From Promethearchaeota archaeon (GTDB taxonomy: Archaea; Asgardarchaeota; Lokiarchaeia; Sigynarchaeales; SOKP01): DNA of 16,505 nt. Location of the stretch: contig JAEOUI010000546.1 in assembly GCA_016839425.1 (NCBI GenBank), positions 1 to 16,505 of the forward strand, given 5' to 3'. A program made the translations under genes and the position numbers. This document shows, piece after piece, positions 6,176-15,900 of the stretch (position 1 is its first letter; each line of letters begins with the position of its first letter). Below the pieces are notes generated by a model, which saw nothing but the letters and a program-made list of their open reading frames with translations, was not told the DNA's origin and made no database searches.

Positions 6176-7807
6176 ATGGGTAAGAAGAAACCCAACTTGG
6201 AGAATTTTTTCAAGGACTCCTCAAAAAATAATATAAAAAAGGTTGTTTCTCCCGTGACAAAGAAGACTGTAAAATCTAACAATGAAAATGGAGATGAATA
6301 CAAGGAACTTAAAGATAAACTTTGGATTTCAGCAGATAAACTTCGTAGCAACATGGATGCTGCGGTTTACAAGCACGTCGTCTTGGGGTTGATTTTTCTT
6401 AAATACATATCCGATACGTTCACGACCTTGCACGATAAATTACAAAAAGAAGTTGATGAGGGAGCGGACCCTGAGGATAAGGACGAATATCTCTCGAAAA
6501 ACGTATTTTGGGTACCAAGAGAAGCCCGCTGGAATCACCTTCAAGCAAATGCGAAGCAACCAACCATCGGCAAGACTGTGGATGATGCCATGGATGCAAT
6601 CGAACGGGATAATCTCTCATTAAAAGGCGTGCTTCCGAAAGATTATGCGCGAGAAGCCTTGGATAAGCAACGCTTAGGGGAACTGATTGACTTGATCGGA
6701 ACCATTGGCTTGGGAGATCCAAAACATAAGAGCGTGGATATTTTAGGGATGGTCTATGAATATTTTTTAGGACAATTTGCAGATGCAGAAGGGAAAAAGG
6801 GAGGACAATTTTACACGCCAAAACCAATAGTAAAAGTTCTCGTGGAAATGATTGAACCGTATAAGGGACGCGTGTTTGATCCGTGCTGTGGCTCAGGAGG
6901 AATGTTCGTGCAGAGCAAGAAATTCATTGAGGCTCATGAAGGTTTGGCTACTGATATTGCAATTTATGGACAAGAATCCAATCCCACTACTTATAATTTA
7001 TGCAAGATGAACCTCGCAATAAGGCAAATCGATGCTGACATTCAATGGGGCGATAGCTTTCATAATGACTTGCATAAAACCTTGAAAGCGGATTTCATCC
7101 TTGCAAATCCCCCATTTAATGATAGTGATTGGAAAGGTGAATCGCTTCAAGAGGACGTGCGCTGGAAATTTGGCGTCCCACCACCAGGAAATGCAAATTT
7201 TGCATGGATTCAACATTTCATTCATCACCTCTCTCCGACCGGCATTGCAGGGTTCGTGCTTGCTAACGGGTCCATGTCTTCTCAAACTTCTAATGAAGGT
7301 GAGATTCGAAAAAATATAATCAAAAAAGACTTGGTTGATTGCATCATTTCCTTACCACCACAGCTGTTTTTTAATACTTCAATCCCTGCATGTCTTTGGT
7401 TCCTTTCAAAAACGAAGAGTAATAATAAATATCGGAATAGAAAAGGAGAAGTCTTGTTCATCGATGTCAGGAAAATGGGTTACATGAAAGATCGGAGTCA
7501 CAAGGATTTGACAGATGAGGAAATTCAATTAATCGCATCCACGTATCATGCATGGAGGGGAGAAGGAGGCACGTATGAAGACGTTCCTGCGTTTTGCAAG
7601 TCTGCTACCTCGGATGATATACAAAAACACAATTACGTATTGACCCCAGGTAGATACGTTGGTGCAGAAGATGTAGAAGACGATGATGAAGAATTTGAAG
7701 AAAAAATGGAAAATTTAACTTCAGAACTTGGAGATTTATTTAAAAAATCAAATGAATTAGAAGAAATAATAAAAAAGAACCTTGAGGATATAGGATATGA
7801 CTTTTAA
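6176..7807 (+). CDS. hsdM: Type I restriction-modification methyltransferase subunit
   Basis: This 543-residue N6-adenine methyltransferase is the modification subunit of a type I system; with HsdS it methylates host sites, and with HsdR it forms the restriction complex. Residues ~44-190 form the helical HsdM N-terminal domain ([23 protein letters not shown] region). [12 protein letters not shown] (209-220) leads into the catalytic fold, with the AdoMet-binding motif DPCCGSGG (235-242) and the target-adenine motif NPPF (311-314). The C-terminus (~505-540) is acidic, then a predicted coiled coil likely to bind HsdS. A basic, asparagine-rich extension (1-40) precedes the family domain. The start is fixed by GAGGG at 6162..6166, nine bases upstream. 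It heads an operon and overlaps hsdS by 11 bp. The catalytic motifs are intact. Confidence 0.95.
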   Translation: MGKKKPNLENFFKDSSKNNIKKVVSPVTKKTVKSNNENGDEYKELKDKLWISADKLRSNMDAAVYKHVVLGLIFLKYISDTFTTLHDKLQKEVDEGADPEDKDEYLSKNVFWVPREARWNHLQANAKQPTIGKTVDDAMDAIERDNLSLKGVLPKDYAREALDKQRLGELIDLIGTIGLGDPKHKSVDILGMVYEYFLGQFADAEGKKGGQFYTPKPIVKVLVEMIEPYKGRVFDPCCGSGGMFVQSKKFIEAHEGLATDIAIYGQESNPTTYNLCKMNLAIRQIDADIQWGDSFHNDLHKTLKADFILANPPFNDSDWKGESLQEDVRWKFGVPPPGNANFAWIQHFIHHLSPTGIAGFVLANGSMSSQTSNEGEIRKNIIKKDLVDCIISLPPQLFFNTSIPACLWFLSKTKSNNKYRNRKGEVLFIDVRKMGYMKDRSHKDLTDEEIQLIASTYHAWRGEGGTYEDVPAFCKSATSDDIQKHNYVLTPGRYVGAEDVEDDDEEFEEKMENLTSELGDLFKKSNELEEIIKKNLEDIGYDF

Positions 7808-9038
7808 TGGAGTAATTCCCCCTGGTTGGAAAAAAGTAAATGTAAAAGAAATTGCTAATATTAATGAAATGACTATGAAAAAAGATTTTCCCGAAAGTCA
7901 TATAGAATATATCGATATTTCATCAGTCAATGAAGGAAATGTTTCAGAATATAAGATCATTGAAGTTGCCGAAGCTCCCTCTCGAGCAAAAAGAATAGTC
8001 AAGAATAAAGATATTTTAATTTCTACAGTTAGACCTAATTTAAAACATTATGTTTATATTAAAGAAGCAAAGAAAAATACAATAGCTTCTACAGGTTTTG
8101 CAGTGATAACTGCAAAAAATATTCATTCAAGATTTCTTTATTATGCACTAACTACGAGCCAATTTACTGAATATCTTACTCGAATTGCAGATTCTCACAC
8201 ATCCGCATATCCCTCATTTAATCCCGATGTAATTGAGAATGCAGAGATTTTAATTCCTCCAAATCTTGAAGCAGAAAAAATTGCAGATTTCTTAGGGGCA
8301 TTAGATGATAAGATCGTAAATAATCATCAAACCAATAATATACTTGAGTTAATTGCCCAAACCATCTTCAAGCACTGGTTCATCGATTTCGAGTTTCCGA
8401 ACGAGGGGGGAGAACCATATAAATCCAGTGGAGGTGAATTAGTTTTAAATGAAGAACTTAAAAAAAATATACCAAAGGGTTGGTATGATGCAAAATTAAA
8501 TGATATTATTGAAATTTTTGACTCGAAAAGAATTCCGATCTCAAAACGAGAAAGAGAGAAGAGAAAAGGAATATATCCATATTATGGAGCCACGTCTATA
8601 ATGGATTATATAGATGATTACATTTTTGATGGCATTTATGTTCTAATGGGAGAAGATGGAACCGTAATCGATGAAAATGATAAACCAATTTTACAATATG
8701 TATGGGGAAAAATCTGGGTAAATAATCATGCTCACGTAATTCAAGGAAGAGATGGATTTCCCACGGAGTTTATTTACCTATTATTGAAAAATACAAACAT
8801 TAAACATGTTGTAACTGGAGCAGTACAACCAAAAGTCAATCAAACGAATATGAAGAATTTAATAATTTTAAAACCTCCCTTAAAAGTTATTAATAATTAT
8901 GCAAGATTAATTAATCCTATTTTTAATCTCTACAGAAATAATGTTGATGAAAATAAAATATTGATTCAACTTAGAGATTTATTGCTTCCAAAATTAATTA
9001 TGGGGAAAATCCGCGTGCCGCTTGAGGGAAATTCATGA
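7797..9038 (+). CDS. hsdS: Type I restriction-modification specificity subunit
   Basis: This 413-residue protein has the two-half layout of HsdS, which sets the DNA sequence recognised by both methylation and cleavage. The first target-recognition domain spans ~8-160 (starts [14 protein letters not shown]). A central helical spacer (~160-200) contains [13 protein letters not shown] and [11 protein letters not shown]. The second domain starts IPKGW (~222) and spans to ~370, followed by a second helical repeat ending [12 protein letters not shown]. Both recognition domains are read from strongly AT-rich DNA, whereas the spacer (8340..8412) and last codons are richer in G and C, like much of hsdM and hsdR. 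That mosaic suggests exchange of recognition domains. It overlaps hsdM by 11 bp and hsdR by 4 bp. Its target sequence cannot be deduced. Confidence 0.93.
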   Translation: MTFNGVIPPGWKKVNVKEIANINEMTMKKDFPESHIEYIDISSVNEGNVSEYKIIEVAEAPSRAKRIVKNKDILISTVRPNLKHYVYIKEAKKNTIASTGFAVITAKNIHSRFLYYALTTSQFTEYLTRIADSHTSAYPSFNPDVIENAEILIPPNLEAEKIADFLGALDDKIVNNHQTNNILELIAQTIFKHWFIDFEFPNEGGEPYKSSGGELVLNEELKKNIPKGWYDAKLNDIIEIFDSKRIPISKREREKRKGIYPYYGATSIMDYIDDYIFDGIYVLMGEDGTVIDENDKPILQYVWGKIWVNNHAHVIQGRDGFPTEFIYLLLKNTNIKHVVTGAVQPKVNQTNMKNLIILKPPLKVINNYARLINPIFNLYRNNVDENKILIQLRDLLLPKLIMGKIRVPLEGNS

Positions 9039-12000
9039 CGCATCCAATATTAGAATCAGACATTGAAGAGATTTCACTGGAGATATTAACGGAACTTGGG
9101 TATGAATGTTTTTTAGGACCTGATATTGCACATGACGGTCCTACGCCCATGAGAACATCCTATTCAGAAGTCATCCTACGAGATCAATTATCCAATAGTG
9201 TCGAAAAATTGAACCCCAGCATTCCAAGAGAAGCACGAGCGGAAGCTCTAAAAAAAGTATTGAGAACTGCAAGTCCTCACCTTATTAAAAATAATCAAGC
9301 TTTTCATCAAATGCTCGTTGATGGAATTGATGTTGAATATCGAAGAGCTGATGGCTCCATTCGTGGTGATAAGGTTTGGTTGATTGATTTTGAACATCCC
9401 AAAAATAATGTATTCACAGCAATAAACCAGTTTACAGTTATTGAGAATAATTATAACCGGAGACCTGACATTACTTTATTCGTGAACGGGTTGCCCTTGG
9501 TCGTCATCGAATTAAAAAACATGACCGATGAACAAGCTACCATTTGGAGCGCCTATAACCAATTACAAACGTATAAAATGCAAATTCCCTCCTTATTCAC
9601 GTATAATGCATTTTTAATCGTGAGCGATGGCGTGGAGGCGCGAGCGGGAACCATCACGTCTGGAAAAGAATGGTTTTTATCGTGGAAGACCATTGATGGG
9701 AAGGAAATTGCCCCAAGAACGATCCCGCAGTTAGAAGTGCTTTTTAAGGGCATGTTAGCAATACCCATTATACTGGATTTGATAAAGAATTTTATCTTTT
9801 TTGAACAACAAGGAACCGAACCGCCCAATAAAATCCTAGCACTCTACCATCAATATCACGCGGTGAATAAAGCACTTGAATCGACCTTACGAGCGACTGG
9901 ATCTAAAGGAAACAAGAGATGTGGTATCATCTGGCACACGCAAGGATCAGGAAAAAGTTTTTCTATGATATTTTATGCCCGCAAGCTGGTCCTAGCGTTG
10001 AACAATCCGACTTTGGTCGTGCTATCCGATAGAAACGATCTTGATGGACAGCTTTTTGGCACCTTTAGTAAAGCGAGACAATTTTTACGACAAGACCCTA
10101 ACCAAGCCGAAACGAGGGATGGATTGAAAGAGCTTCTTCGAGTAGCTTCGGGAGGGATCGTGTTCACCACCATCCAGAAATTTCTCCCCGAAAAAAATCA
10201 AACGGAGTTTCCAGAATTATCCGATCGCAGAAATATCGTGGTCATTGCGGATGAAGCGCATCGAAGTCAATACGGCTTCCAAGCAAGAGTTGTCCAAGAC
10301 GAAAAAGAGAAGAAGGTGTCTACAAAATACGGATTTGCAAAATATATGAGAGATGCATTGCCGAATGCGTCGTTCATTGCTTTTACTGGAACACCCATTA
10401 GCAAGACAGATAGAAACACTATTGAAATTTTTGGCGAGTACATCGATATCTACGATATTGAACAAGCAGTAAATGATGGGGCTACGGTGAGAATTTATTA
10501 TGAAAGCCGACAAGCCAAGCTCGAGCTCGATCCTGAAGAACGCCCAAATATCGATCCGGAATTCGAAGAAGTCACGGAGGGTGAAGAGCTTGAAGAGAAG
10601 GAGAAATTAAAGAGCAAGTGGGCTAGGCTTGAAGCAATAGTGGGAAACGAGAAACGCTTGAAGCAAATTGCAAGAGATTTAATTGAACATTTTGAAAAGC
10701 GGCTTGAAATCATGGACGGAAGGGGGATGATCGTGTGCATGAGCAGGAGAATTTGCGTGGCGCTCCATGAGGAAATCATCAAAGTACGCCCCGAATGGTA
10801 TCATCGAGATGATGATAAGGGCGTGATTAAAATAATTATGTCGGGATCCGCAAGTGACGATTCCTCGTGGCAAGAACACATCAGAACTAAACAGAGAAGG
10901 TTATCCATTAGAGATCGCATGAGAGAAAAAGATCTCAAGGATCCCATGAGATTAATCATCGTTCGGGATATGTTACTCACTGGATTTGATGCGCCGTGTC
11001 TTCATACCATGTATCTCGATAAACCCATGCGGGAACACGGGTTAATGCAAGCCATTGCTCGAGTTAATAGGGTTTTCAAGGATAAAGATGGGGGATTGAT
11101 TGTTGATTACTTGGGAATTGCTGATGATTTGAAAAAAGCTTTGTCCATTTACACGAGAACTGGAAGAAAAGGAAAAATTACCTTTGATAAGGAAGAAGCT
11201 ATCAAGATTATGTTAGAAAAACATCACATCGTCTCTGATTTATTTTATGGGTTCTCATATCACGAATTTTTTACGAGTTCTCCAAGAGAAAAAATGGGAA
11301 CCATCTTGACTGCAGTAGATTTTATCCTGAGTAAAGGAGATGATGTGCAAAAAACATTTCTAGATGAAGTAACCAAGCTCATGAAAGCATTTAGCCTTTC
11401 AATACCCGATGACCGAGCTGTGAATATTAGAGACGAAGTTGGATTCTTTCAAGCGGTAAAAACTAGCATCGTCAAGATCACGAGACCCCCAGCACAACAA
11501 CGAGAAGATATCGAAACTGCCATCAAGCAAATTATTTCCGATGCAATCTTGACGGGTGAGGTCATAGACGTGTTTGCGGCAGCTGGATTAAAAAAGCCAG
11601 ATATTTCCATTTTATCAGATGAGTTTCTGGAAGAAGTGAAAGAACTTCCTCAAAGAAACCTTGCAGTGGAACTATTGAAACGTTTATTGAAAGACGAAGT
11701 CAAGAGCTTAAGACGGAAATACCTCGTTCAAGCTCGTTCCTTTGCGGAAATGCTTGAAGAAGCATTAAGGCGGTATCAAAATAGAAGCATAGAGATTGCC
11801 CAAATCATCGAAGAATTAATAGAGATCGCCAAACAAATGCGCGAAGCAAGGAATCGAGGCGAAAAATTAAATTTATCAGAAGAAGAAACAGCATTTTACG
11901 ATGCATTAGAAGTAAACGACAGCGCTGTTAAAGTATTAGGGGATGATGTCTTGAAGACAATTGCCCGAGAATTAGTTTCAATAATTCGCAACAACATTTC

Positions 12001-12163
12001 CATTGATTGGACATTGCGGGAAAGTGCTCGGGCACGCATTCGTGTTCTTGTAAGACGAATCTTGAGAAAATACGGTTATCCACCTGACAAGCAAAAAAAA
12101 GCAACGGAAACGGTGTTAGAACAAGCTTCCTTATTATGCAAGGAATTATCTGAAGAGGAATAA
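9035..12163 (+). CDS. hsdR: Type I restriction endonuclease/translocase subunit
   Basis: This 1042-residue protein is the motor and nuclease of the type I complex. The N-terminal nuclease has the PD-(D/E)xK residues D145 (RRPD), E159 and K161 (IELKN), followed by QLQTYK (176-181). The SF2 translocase shows Walker A HTQGSGKS (301-308), DEAHR (406-410), TGTP (451-454), LLTGFDAP (647-654) and QAIARVNR (672-679). The helical C-terminal ~300 residues should dock on HsdM/HsdS. An acidic insert at ~507-523 lies between the motor lobes. Length is normal for HsdR and all key residues are present. The ATG overlaps the hsdS stop (ATGA), with GAGGG at 9024..9028 as the ribosome-binding site, so expression is probably coupled to hsdS. 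Confidence 0.95.
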   Translation: MTHPILESDIEEISLEILTELGYECFLGPDIAHDGPTPMRTSYSEVILRDQLSNSVEKLNPSIPREARAEALKKVLRTASPHLIKNNQAFHQMLVDGIDVEYRRADGSIRGDKVWLIDFEHPKNNVFTAINQFTVIENNYNRRPDITLFVNGLPLVVIELKNMTDEQATIWSAYNQLQTYKMQIPSLFTYNAFLIVSDGVEARAGTITSGKEWFLSWKTIDGKEIAPRTIPQLEVLFKGMLAIPIILDLIKNFIFFEQQGTEPPNKILALYHQYHAVNKALESTLRATGSKGNKRCGIIWHTQGSGKSFSMIFYARKLVLALNNPTLVVLSDRNDLDGQLFGTFSKARQFLRQDPNQAETRDGLKELLRVASGGIVFTTIQKFLPEKNQTEFPELSDRRNIVVIADEAHRSQYGFQARVVQDEKEKKVSTKYGFAKYMRDALPNASFIAFTGTPISKTDRNTIEIFGEYIDIYDIEQAVNDGATVRIYYESRQAKLELDPEERPNIDPEFEEVTEGEELEEKEKLKSKWARLEAIVGNEKRLKQIARDLIEHFEKRLEIMDGRGMIVCMSRRICVALHEEIIKVRPEWYHRDDDKGVIKIIMSGSASDDSSWQEHIRTKQRRLSIRDRMREKDLKDPMRLIIVRDMLLTGFDAPCLHTMYLDKPMREHGLMQAIARVNRVFKDKDGGLIVDYLGIADDLKKALSIYTRTGRKGKITFDKEEAIKIMLEKHHIVSDLFYGFSYHEFFTSSPREKMGTILTAVDFILSKGDDVQKTFLDEVTKLMKAFSLSIPDDRAVNIRDEVGFFQAVKTSIVKITRPPAQQREDIETAIKQIISDAILTGEVIDVFAAAGLKKPDISILSDEFLEEVKELPQRNLAVELLKRLLKDEVKSLRRKYLVQARSFAEMLEEALRRYQNRSIEIAQIIEELIEIAKQMREARNRGEKLNLSEEETAFYDALEVNDSAVKVLGDDVLKTIARELVSIIRNNISIDWTLRESARARIRVLVRRILRKYGYPPDKQKKATETVLEQASLLCKELSEEE

Positions 12164-12339
12164 GTCAATTATTATCTAGAAAAATCCTTATGACATATGG
12201 GAAAATAAAATAATATTTCCTGATTTTTTTAAGATTAAATCCAGACTCCCCAAGAAATTGAACGAATTTATCTAGCATTAAGAAAAGATTTTCCTTTGAA
12301 CTTTTTATCAAATGTATTTTATCGTGTTTATATTACTTT
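12164..12339. other. Convergent intergenic spacer after hsdR
   Basis: These 176 bases separate hsdR from the minus-strand operon that points toward it. A T7 run at 12224..12230 is a plausible terminator for hsdMSR. No supported gene, repeat or RNA was seen. Confidence 0.4.
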
Positions 12340-13083
12340 TTATTTTAAGGATTCAATTTCTTTTTTAATTAACTCTATTGCTTCAAAAAGTTCTTTACTT
12401 CTTTTAATTACTCTTAAAGTTTTTTTAATATTTTCAATATCCTCTAAGAGTTTCCTTATTTTTGGTGGGGTTGTTGCTTTTGTTTTTAATTTATTAATTA
12501 AATCTAGAATTTGTTGGTCTTCAATGAATAAAAATTCATCAATCGGGGGTCTAGAAAAGAAATGTGTAAGCTTTCCTATGAAATATTTACGAGAGGGCTC
12601 TTTTATTCTTGCAACCCAACAAGATTCAATGTTTTTAATTAAAATATTATATGAAATTCTAAAAGACCTTTCGAATATTGCGTGAAATGGTCCTAAAGAT
12701 TGAAATCTTGGCGAATTTAATTCAGGTAAGTAAAATTTTCTTACCGTGTCCACAATTTTTGTTTTTATGTCTCCATCAATAGTTTTAGGCGTAAATGGAT
12801 CAATTTTTTCTAATGGTATGAAAATTAGGTCGTGATCTTTTCTAATTTCACAATCTTGGCTAGCTAAAATTCCACAAGTTGATGAAAGTATCGTTTCAAT
12901 CTGAGTTATATTTCCATTTTGTAAAATATCTGTTAAGATTTCATTTGATTGATTTCTAGTTGGTTTATCCTCTTCAAAACTAGATTTGAATAAAAGATCT
13001 AATGATATATTTGGTAAATTTCTAAATATATCCCCTTGTTTTATGGGCTCGTCTTTATTAAATATATATTGATATATTGGCAT
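12340..13083 (-). CDS. Uncharacterised 247-residue protein, third gene of TIGR04255-like operon
   Basis: I cannot name this family. Residues ~1-25 contain KQGDIFRNLPNIS; residues ~66-96 contain GILASQDCEIRK followed by LIFIPLEKI. A QGD-x-F opening plus an SQ-x-C-(D/E)-I strand is a combination I associate, from memory only, with uncharacterised proteins of defence islands. The C-terminal ~60 residues are lysine- and isoleucine-rich helix, probably coiled coil. No signal peptide or membrane segment is seen, so it should be cytosolic. It follows the 187-residue gene after 25 bases on the same strand and has a weak leader, so it is probably co-transcribed. The DNA is much richer in AT than hsdR. 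Confidence 0.7.
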   Translation of the reverse strand: MPIYQYIFNKDEPIKQGDIFRNLPNISLDLLFKSSFEEDKPTRNQSNEILTDILQNGNITQIETILSSTCGILASQDCEIRKDHDLIFIPLEKIDPFTPKTIDGDIKTKIVDTVRKFYLPELNSPRFQSLGPFHAIFERSFRISYNILIKNIESCWVARIKEPSRKYFIGKLTHFFSRPPIDEFLFIEDQQILDLINKLKTKATTPPKIRKLLEDIENIKKTLRVIKRSKELFEAIELIKKEIESLK

Positions 13084-13109
13084 TTTTTTTAAACCAAATA
13101 ATATAGATA

Positions 13110-13673
13110 TTAAGTTTTATTTATAATTAGTTTAACATCTTTTATATTTTCATCTTTTTCTAAAATTTCTGTTCGTAATACAATCATAATAAGATTTCTT
13201 ATCTCATAACGTAATTTTTTCTGCGTTTTTGGCAAATTCATATAGTATTCTTCAAGAGAATCCACATCTGCCCATTCAGATTTCATTTCACCATTCTGTA
13301 ATTTATTTTTAATGAAGACAATAGTATCTTGTCTAATATAAAATTCAGAAATATTTAGAAAACCTCTTAATAAATCACCTAACTTAAACAAATATTTTTG
13401 GTCTTTTGGCATAATTTTAACGGAAATCGTAATAAAATTATGAAAAAAAAATGGGAGTAACTCAAAAAGACTAGTTTCATTCCATTGATTAGTTAGACTA
13501 AATATTGTATTTTTAATAAATGATGATAAATTAAAAGTTGATACTTCAGACACTTCATGAGATTCTTTATTCTTATTCAGTTTTTGTTCTTCATAAATTT
13601 GTTTAATCCAATTAAGACATGCTGTTGAAAAACCATCTAGAATAATGTCTGAATTTGGTAGGGAACTACTCAT
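13110..13673 (-). CDS. Uncharacterised 187-residue protein, second gene of TIGR04255-like operon
   Basis: I do not recognise this family. The protein starts MSSSLPNSDIILDGFSTAC and is largely helical, with a serine/asparagine-rich region around 35-60 and a tail rich in leucine and isoleucine. There is no catalytic motif, signal peptide or convincing membrane helix. The ATG at 13673 is preferred: a TTG one codon earlier is in frame, but the ATG has AGGA about ten bases upstream (13687..13684). The gene overlaps the end of the TIGR04255-like gene by 8 bp, indicating translational coupling and suggesting the two products act together, perhaps in a complex. Function unknown. Confidence 0.7.
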   Translation of the reverse strand: MSSSLPNSDIILDGFSTACLNWIKQIYEEQKLNKNKESHEVSEVSTFNLSSFIKNTIFSLTNQWNETSLFELLPFFFHNFITISVKIMPKDQKYLFKLGDLLRGFLNISEFYIRQDTIVFIKNKLQNGEMKSEWADVDSLEEYYMNLPKTQKKLRYEIRNLIMIVLRTEILEKDENIKDVKLIINKT

Positions 13674-14409
13674 CAATCTTCATTCCTATTTTATCTCGAA
13701 GCTCTTGGGTTAGAAAATCTATAAAATATTGTTCAATTTTATCATGTGCATATGTTAGATATTTATTTAGTTCTTCTGCTTCCACTTTCAAGCCAATTTC
13801 TCTATCAATAAAAACTGTTTCAATATCATATTTTAATTCTGAAGACTCAGGTTCAACTTCCCGTAAACTTCTTAGTCTAACAATAATTTTTTCGTTTTCA
13901 TCTTGAGAAAGCAAAACTCCAATGAATATATCATGCGGTAAAATTTCCCAATCTTCAGGAGTATTTAAATGAATAGTGAAATATCTTTTAAAAGTAAACC
14001 CATCTCGAGGAAGAGTGAATCTGTCAATATATGTTAAATTAATGTGTTTAATTATTTCCAATTCTAATATATCCTTTAATTTTAAAATAGAATTTACAAA
14101 TATGGGCAACACAGTTGACCAATCATGATATTTCTTAAAAATAAACCGGATATAATTTTTCCCTAATTCTATTGTCTGGTCATTTTCTTCATTATGAAAT
14201 CTCAATGGTCCCAGAGCAGGGAGTTCTACGGTTTGCCCTGGGGCGAGAAGTGGCAGTAATACAAAATTAGGCTCTTTTTGAAAATTCTCTTTTAAAATGC
14301 CTGGAATAATTCCTGCCTTTGTCAAATTTATATTCATTGATTTTTCAAATTCCAATAATAAAACAACTTGTTCTAAAGGAGCTATTCGAATATTAGTAAT
14401 TTTTTTCAT
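13666..14409 (-). CDS. TIGR04255-like family protein, first gene of minus-strand operon
   Basis: This 247-residue protein fits the sporadically distributed TIGR04255 family by pattern. It has an N-terminal strand with a PL-x-x-VV word (APLEQVVLLLEFE, 11-23), a central RFHNEEND-QTIELG segment, then YHDWSTVLPIF and a helix leading to LTYIDRFTLP, where the YIDRF word is typical. It ends with an EELNKYLTYAHDKIEQYF helix and LTQELRDKIG. The biochemical role of the family is not known to me; members often sit in variable or defence-type gene clusters. It is the promoter-proximal gene of a three-gene operon and is divergent from the metallopeptidase gene. The likely promoter (14426..14442) is so close that the mRNA may be almost leaderless. 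The family match needs a profile search. Confidence 0.75.
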   Translation of the reverse strand: MKKITNIRIAPLEQVVLLLEFEKSMNINLTKAGIIPGILKENFQKEPNFVLLPLLAPGQTVELPALGPLRFHNEENDQTIELGKNYIRFIFKKYHDWSTVLPIFVNSILKLKDILELEIIKHINLTYIDRFTLPRDGFTFKRYFTIHLNTPEDWEILPHDIFIGVLLSQDENEKIIVRLRSLREVEPESSELKYDIETVFIDREIGLKVEAEELNKYLTYAHDKIEQYFIDFLTQELRDKIGMKIDE

Positions 14410-14425
14410 AATTTATTATTTTGAA

Positions 14426-14442
14426 TTTATAATATATATAAA
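14426..14442. promoter_or_regulatory. Bidirectional TATA-like element between divergent cargo operons
   Basis: TTTATAATATATATAAA is nearly its own reverse complement and lies in the 78-base gap between the two operons. Plus-strand transcription would begin near 14465, before GGAG at 14471..14474. Minus-strand transcription would begin close to the ATG at 14409. One core element could therefore drive both operons, or opposed polymerases could compete there. Confidence 0.4.
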
Positions 14443-14487
14443 CATGGATAGTATTAATTTTCATATAAATGGAGAATCTAATATACA

Positions 14488-15231
14488 ATGATAGAATCTG
14501 AACGCATTGCGGGTCTAGTTAAGAAGTTTAAAAACATTCTACCTTTATCCAATGAAAAATTTGCAATAAGTGAAGGGACAGAGTATCCAGAAGCTCAAAT
14601 TGATTGGGATGATGATGATAATAACTGGATAGTCCGATATAAACCCGATATTGAAGAGTATTATATTGCCCACGAACTAGGACACGTGAACTTGGCAAGA
14701 TTATGCAATTATGAAGGGTTTGCAAAACAAATGAAGGAAAATTCCAATATCGACTGGAATATAGCTCCCTTATTAAACATTTTATTGGATGGGTTTGTTG
14801 ATTATCAAATAAGCCAATTTGATGAAATTTATTCTGCAATAAAAATCAAATTCTGGGATTATCTGGGAGATATTAATTTTTCTAAAAGATGTATCCAAGA
14901 AGAAAATGAATTTATTGAACTTTTAATTTGGTATTTAGGGTGGTATCAAGGATTTAATTTCATTTTAAAGAAAAATGATCAAAAAGAAAGTAAAGAAAAA
15001 ATAGATGACTTGCTTTCATTTCTCAAGTCAAAACTCGTCCATGGAAAAGGTGGGATTTCAGGAAAGAATTTCATAAAATTAACCATTCAATTGAATAAAT
15101 TTGATAAAATCAAAGGAACATTAGATTCAAAAGAAATAATTTCATATTGTTTTGATGTGATATTATCGATGAAATTGTGGGATAAAAATAAAATTAGCGA
15201 ACAAATTAAATTATTTTTTGAGAATTATTGA
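14488..15231 (+). CDS. Putative zinc metallopeptidase (HExxH), cargo protein
   Basis: This 247-residue protein carries H62-E-L-G-H66 in the helix IAHELGHVNLARL, the zinc-binding and catalytic signature of gluzincin-type metallopeptidases. About 35 residues on, NILLDGFVDYQIS (98-110) offers acidic residues D101 or D105 as the third zinc ligand. No signal peptide or transmembrane segment is seen, so it should be cytosolic. An acidic DWDDDDNNW stretch (39-47) precedes the motif and the C-terminal half is helical. I cannot place it in a named family. It is divergent from the TIGR04255-like operon and is followed within 13 bases by a membrane-protein gene, which suggests a protease plus membrane-partner pair. 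GGAG at 14471..14474 lies 13 bases before the ATG, a rather long spacing. Substrate and role are unknown. Confidence 0.72.
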   Translation: MIESERIAGLVKKFKNILPLSNEKFAISEGTEYPEAQIDWDDDDNNWIVRYKPDIEEYYIAHELGHVNLARLCNYEGFAKQMKENSNIDWNIAPLLNILLDGFVDYQISQFDEIYSAIKIKFWDYLGDINFSKRCIQEENEFIELLIWYLGWYQGFNFILKKNDQKESKEKIDDLLSFLKSKLVHGKGGISGKNFIKLTIQLNKFDKIKGTLDSKEIISYCFDVILSMKLWDKNKISEQIKLFFENY

Positions 15232-15244
15232 TTGGGGAAGAAAA

Positions 15245-15820
15245 ATGAATGAAAAACAAGTATTTTCTATATTATCAAGCATTTTTGGAGGAGTTTCAGT
15301 AATATTTTCCTTTTTATGGGTTTTAGGTTGGATTTTTTCTTTAATGAATTTGGCTAATTCGTGTTTTTTCATCATGTTAATTTTTGGTTTTTTCCCCTTG
15401 TTAATTGTTGGTATTTTAAATGTATTTAGAAATTATAGAAAAGAATTCATTAAGGAATTAGAAGACCTCGTTCTTAGCACTAAGCAATCAAGACGTGCTA
15501 AGAAATTAAAACATATAGCAGAGAATGAGGCGAAATGGTGGAGTAAATATACAACGATCAATATTTATATATCGGAGCTTGATGTAAATGATTTTGACAA
15601 ATTATGTAACGAGATAATTTTCTTATTTATGGAAGAATATATATGTGGCTGTATTTTCAGAGGCAATAAAATGGATAAGCAATGTGTGGGTAATAAGCGA
15701 GATAGGGGCACTAACAAGCGATGTAATCCTTTTAAAGTAACTGAAAATGTGCTAAATGCTTTATCTGACAACAAGAATTGGAGATCTAAATTGAGTAAAA
15801 ACAAGGGTATTGTTTCTTAA
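15245..15820 (+). CDS. Small membrane protein with two N-terminal helices and Cys-rich tail
   Basis: This 191-residue protein has two hydrophobic segments (~7-33 and ~37-62), followed by a basic, charged cytoplasmic-type region with RNYRKEF. A C-terminal part carries closely spaced cysteines: C-G-C, then C-x12-C in a K/R/G/N-rich stretch, which could bind zinc. I do not recognise the family. The ATG at 15245 is chosen because GGGGA at 15234..15238 sits six bases upstream. A longer reading from TTG at 15218 would overlap the previous gene and adds nothing membrane-like. It probably works with the preceding HExxH protein, as anchor, substrate or effector, but that is inference from adjacency alone. 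It is the last cargo gene before the right end. The cysteine-rich part has a different base texture, so an internal change of frame or a fusion cannot be excluded. Confidence 0.65.
   Translation: MNEKQVFSILSSIFGGVSVIFSFLWVLGWIFSLMNLANSCFFIMLIFGFFPLLIVGILNVFRNYRKEFIKELEDLVLSTKQSRRAKKLKHIAENEAKWWSKYTTINIYISELDVNDFDKLCNEIIFLFMEEYICGCIFRGNKMDKQCVGNKRDRGTNKRCNPFKVTENVLNALSDNKNWRSKLSKNKGIVS
15471..15504 (+). repeat. Perfect 10-bp inverted repeat inside the membrane-protein gene
   Basis: TTCTTAGCAC (15471..15480) is exactly complementary to GTGCTAAGAA (15495..15504), with a 14-base loop. It lies within coding sequence just after the membrane segments. Confidence 0.7.
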
Positions 15821-15871
15821 TTCTCTCTTAATGCGCATTTCTTTATTGCAAAGATTTTTCTTTGGTAGGAA

Positions 15872-15889
15872 ATCCAAACAAAAAGTTCC
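15872..15889 (+). repeat. Putative TnsB-binding site, right end, site 4 (innermost)
   Basis: ATCCAAACAAAAAGTTCC shares the A-run and AGTTCC core with the other right-end sites and has the same orientation. The 52 bases from the last cargo stop to this site (15821..15871) show nothing else. Confidence 0.68.
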
Positions 15890-15900
15890 TTTGGCAAGAA

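Noticed and set aside
6420..6827. Long antisense open frame within hsdM
   Set aside because: It lies opposite well-conserved methyltransferase codons and has no domain features.
12296..12685. Plus-strand 129-codon open frame opposite the 247-residue gene
   Set aside because: It is an overlapping antisense frame rich in F, L, I and S, lacks a ribosome-binding site, and the minus-strand gene fits a coherent operon.
14488..15231. ImmA/IrrE-type regulator protease
   Set aside because: The HELGH is present, but the downstream residues typical of that family and the associated helix-turn-helix partner are not seen.
15218..15244. TTG start for the membrane protein
   Set aside because: The ATG at 15245 has a well-placed GGGGA, and the extra nine residues come from DNA overlapping the previous gene.
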